DNA of 56,793 nt from Streptomyces murinus. Its GTDB lineage: Bacteria; Actinomycetota; Actinomycetes; Streptomycetales; Streptomycetaceae. Positions 56,201 through 56,793 of the stretch are shown one piece after another. A model generated the notes under the pieces. That model did no database searches and was not told the DNA's origin. It saw only the letters and a list, made by a program, of their open reading frames with translations. Position 1 is the stretch's first letter. Each line of letters opens with the position of its first letter. Location of the stretch: positions 1-56,793 of the forward strand of contig NZ_MUNF01000137.1 in NCBI RefSeq assembly GCF_002154555.1, in the 5' to 3' direction. The position numbers and the translations under genes are program-made.

Positions 56201-56545
56201 ATGAACCAGCACGTCCCCAGAGCCCAGCGGAGCCCAGCAATGTCCGATACACGCAACCGCCCGCTGACGGGTCCCACGCACATCGGTGTCGTTCTCGAAC
56301 GAGTGCGCCGGCAAGCGGGCATCCAGCACGAGATCCTGGCGCACCGGACCGGAGTCGGCGTCGACTACCTCGCCAGAGTCCTCGGCGGCGCCCATTTCCC
56401 GCCCCGCCGCTTCATCCTCCTGTACGCGCGCACCTGTGGCGCCGACCCCCAAGTCCTGCTGAGGGTCTGGGAGGACGAGCACGAACGGCTCTCCGCGGGG
56501 CCGGGGCAAGGAAGCGGGGAGCACCCGTCTGCGGGGGGCGGCTGA
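56201..56545 (+). CDS. Small XRE-type helix-turn-helix protein
   Basis: A 114-residue protein with a helix-turn-helix at about 28-85 (LERVRRQAGIQHEILAHRTGVGVDYLARVLGGAHFPPRRFILLYARTCGADP) and a short Gly-rich tail. The shape is that of small actinomycete XRE regulators without an effector domain. An ATG at 56240 is a possible alternative start. It may belong with the XRE/DUF397 locus upstream. Confidence 0.75.
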   Translation: MNQHVPRAQRSPAMSDTRNRPLTGPTHIGVVLERVRRQAGIQHEILAHRTGVGVDYLARVLGGAHFPPRRFILLYARTCGADPQVLLRVWEDEHERLSAGPGQGSGEHPSAGGG

Positions 56546-56749
56546 CCGCCGTCCTCGGCCGCCGCTACGACGCGAGTCCTACGGTTCCGGCCGGGTCACG
56601 GCGGCGAGTGGCGCCGGACCCGGGCGTCCGTGGTCTGTACGGCCTCGGCGGCATCGCCCGCGAGGTCGTCCGCGACGGCTCCTCCGCCGCACCGGCTCCG
56701 CGCGTCAGTCCCTCGCGCCGTACCGCCCGTGCGGCGAGCCTCCGGTCCG

Positions 56750-56793
56750 GCGCGGGCTCGTCCCGGCGGGGTGGTGCCGGGACGAGCCCGCGC
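56750..56793. terminator. Perfect 18-bp hairpin at the window end
   Basis: The arms 56750-56767 and 56776-56793 are exact inverted complements with an 8-nt loop (GGGGTGGT). It is probably the terminator for the gene at 56201 or for a gene on the minus strand beyond the window. The 204 bases before it (56546-56749) hold no gene that I can support. Confidence 0.6.

Overview
The window is high-GC chromosomal DNA from an actinomycete, almost certainly a Streptomyces or close relative. Supporting signs are the GC-biased codon use, GTG and TTG starts, an xylose (glucose) isomerase locus, SARP/AfsR-type regulation with a TTA codon, XRE/DUF5753 + DUF397 + SAV2177-type methyltransferase genes, and secreted Tat/Sec proteins. 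No tRNA, rRNA or CRISPR array was seen.

Left flank (1-11.6 kb) looks like ordinary chromosome. A small membrane protein is followed by divergent xylA / xylB plus a ROK repressor. Next come an APC permease, an acetamidase/formamidase and a Tat-exported peptidoglycan amidase, then a GAF-type activator next to an AcoD/ExaC-like aldehyde dehydrogenase.

At 11.6-13.5 kb there is recombination debris: an IS5-type transposase fragment fused in frame to a truncated tyrosine integrase, and a possible IS630-type remnant. This marks the left edge of an accessory island.

The island (about 13.6-33.7 kb) is an uncharacterised biosynthetic cluster. On the minus strand, in transcription order, lie a cytochrome P450, a 2812-residue single-module polyketide synthase (KS-AT-DH-MT-psiKR-ER-KR-ACP-TE, the domain order of fungal highly reducing iterative PKSs), a flavin-dependent halogenase-like enzyme, an SDR, a hotdog thioesterase and a cation/proton antiporter. 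Spacing within the first five genes is 12-57 bp, which suggests one operon. An MFS exporter (with an alpha/beta hydrolase behind it) diverges from a TetR regulator. A SARP/AfsR-like regulator with a TTA codon at position 9 sits at the left edge; its TPR tail is frameshifted and its P-loop lysine is missing. The likely product is a reduced, C-methylated, oxidised and possibly halogenated polyketide. I cannot match it to a known compound.

The right edge (34.4-34.9 kb) is a class III aminotransferase pseudogene. Ordinary chromosome then resumes: a membrane metallophosphoesterase, a divergent LysR/MFS pair, and a five-gene DUF4129/MoxR/DUF58 operon with overlapping starts. After these come an L,D-transpeptidase-like lipoprotein, an HTH protein divergent from a secreted papain-like protease with a membrane-anchored partner, and a TetR/ene-reductase pair with two matching operators. 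The window ends with a secreted trypsin-like protease carrying five beta-propeller-type repeats, a GNAT pseudogene, and an XRE/methyltransferase/DUF397 locus studded with ATGCA-N2-TGCAT palindromes.
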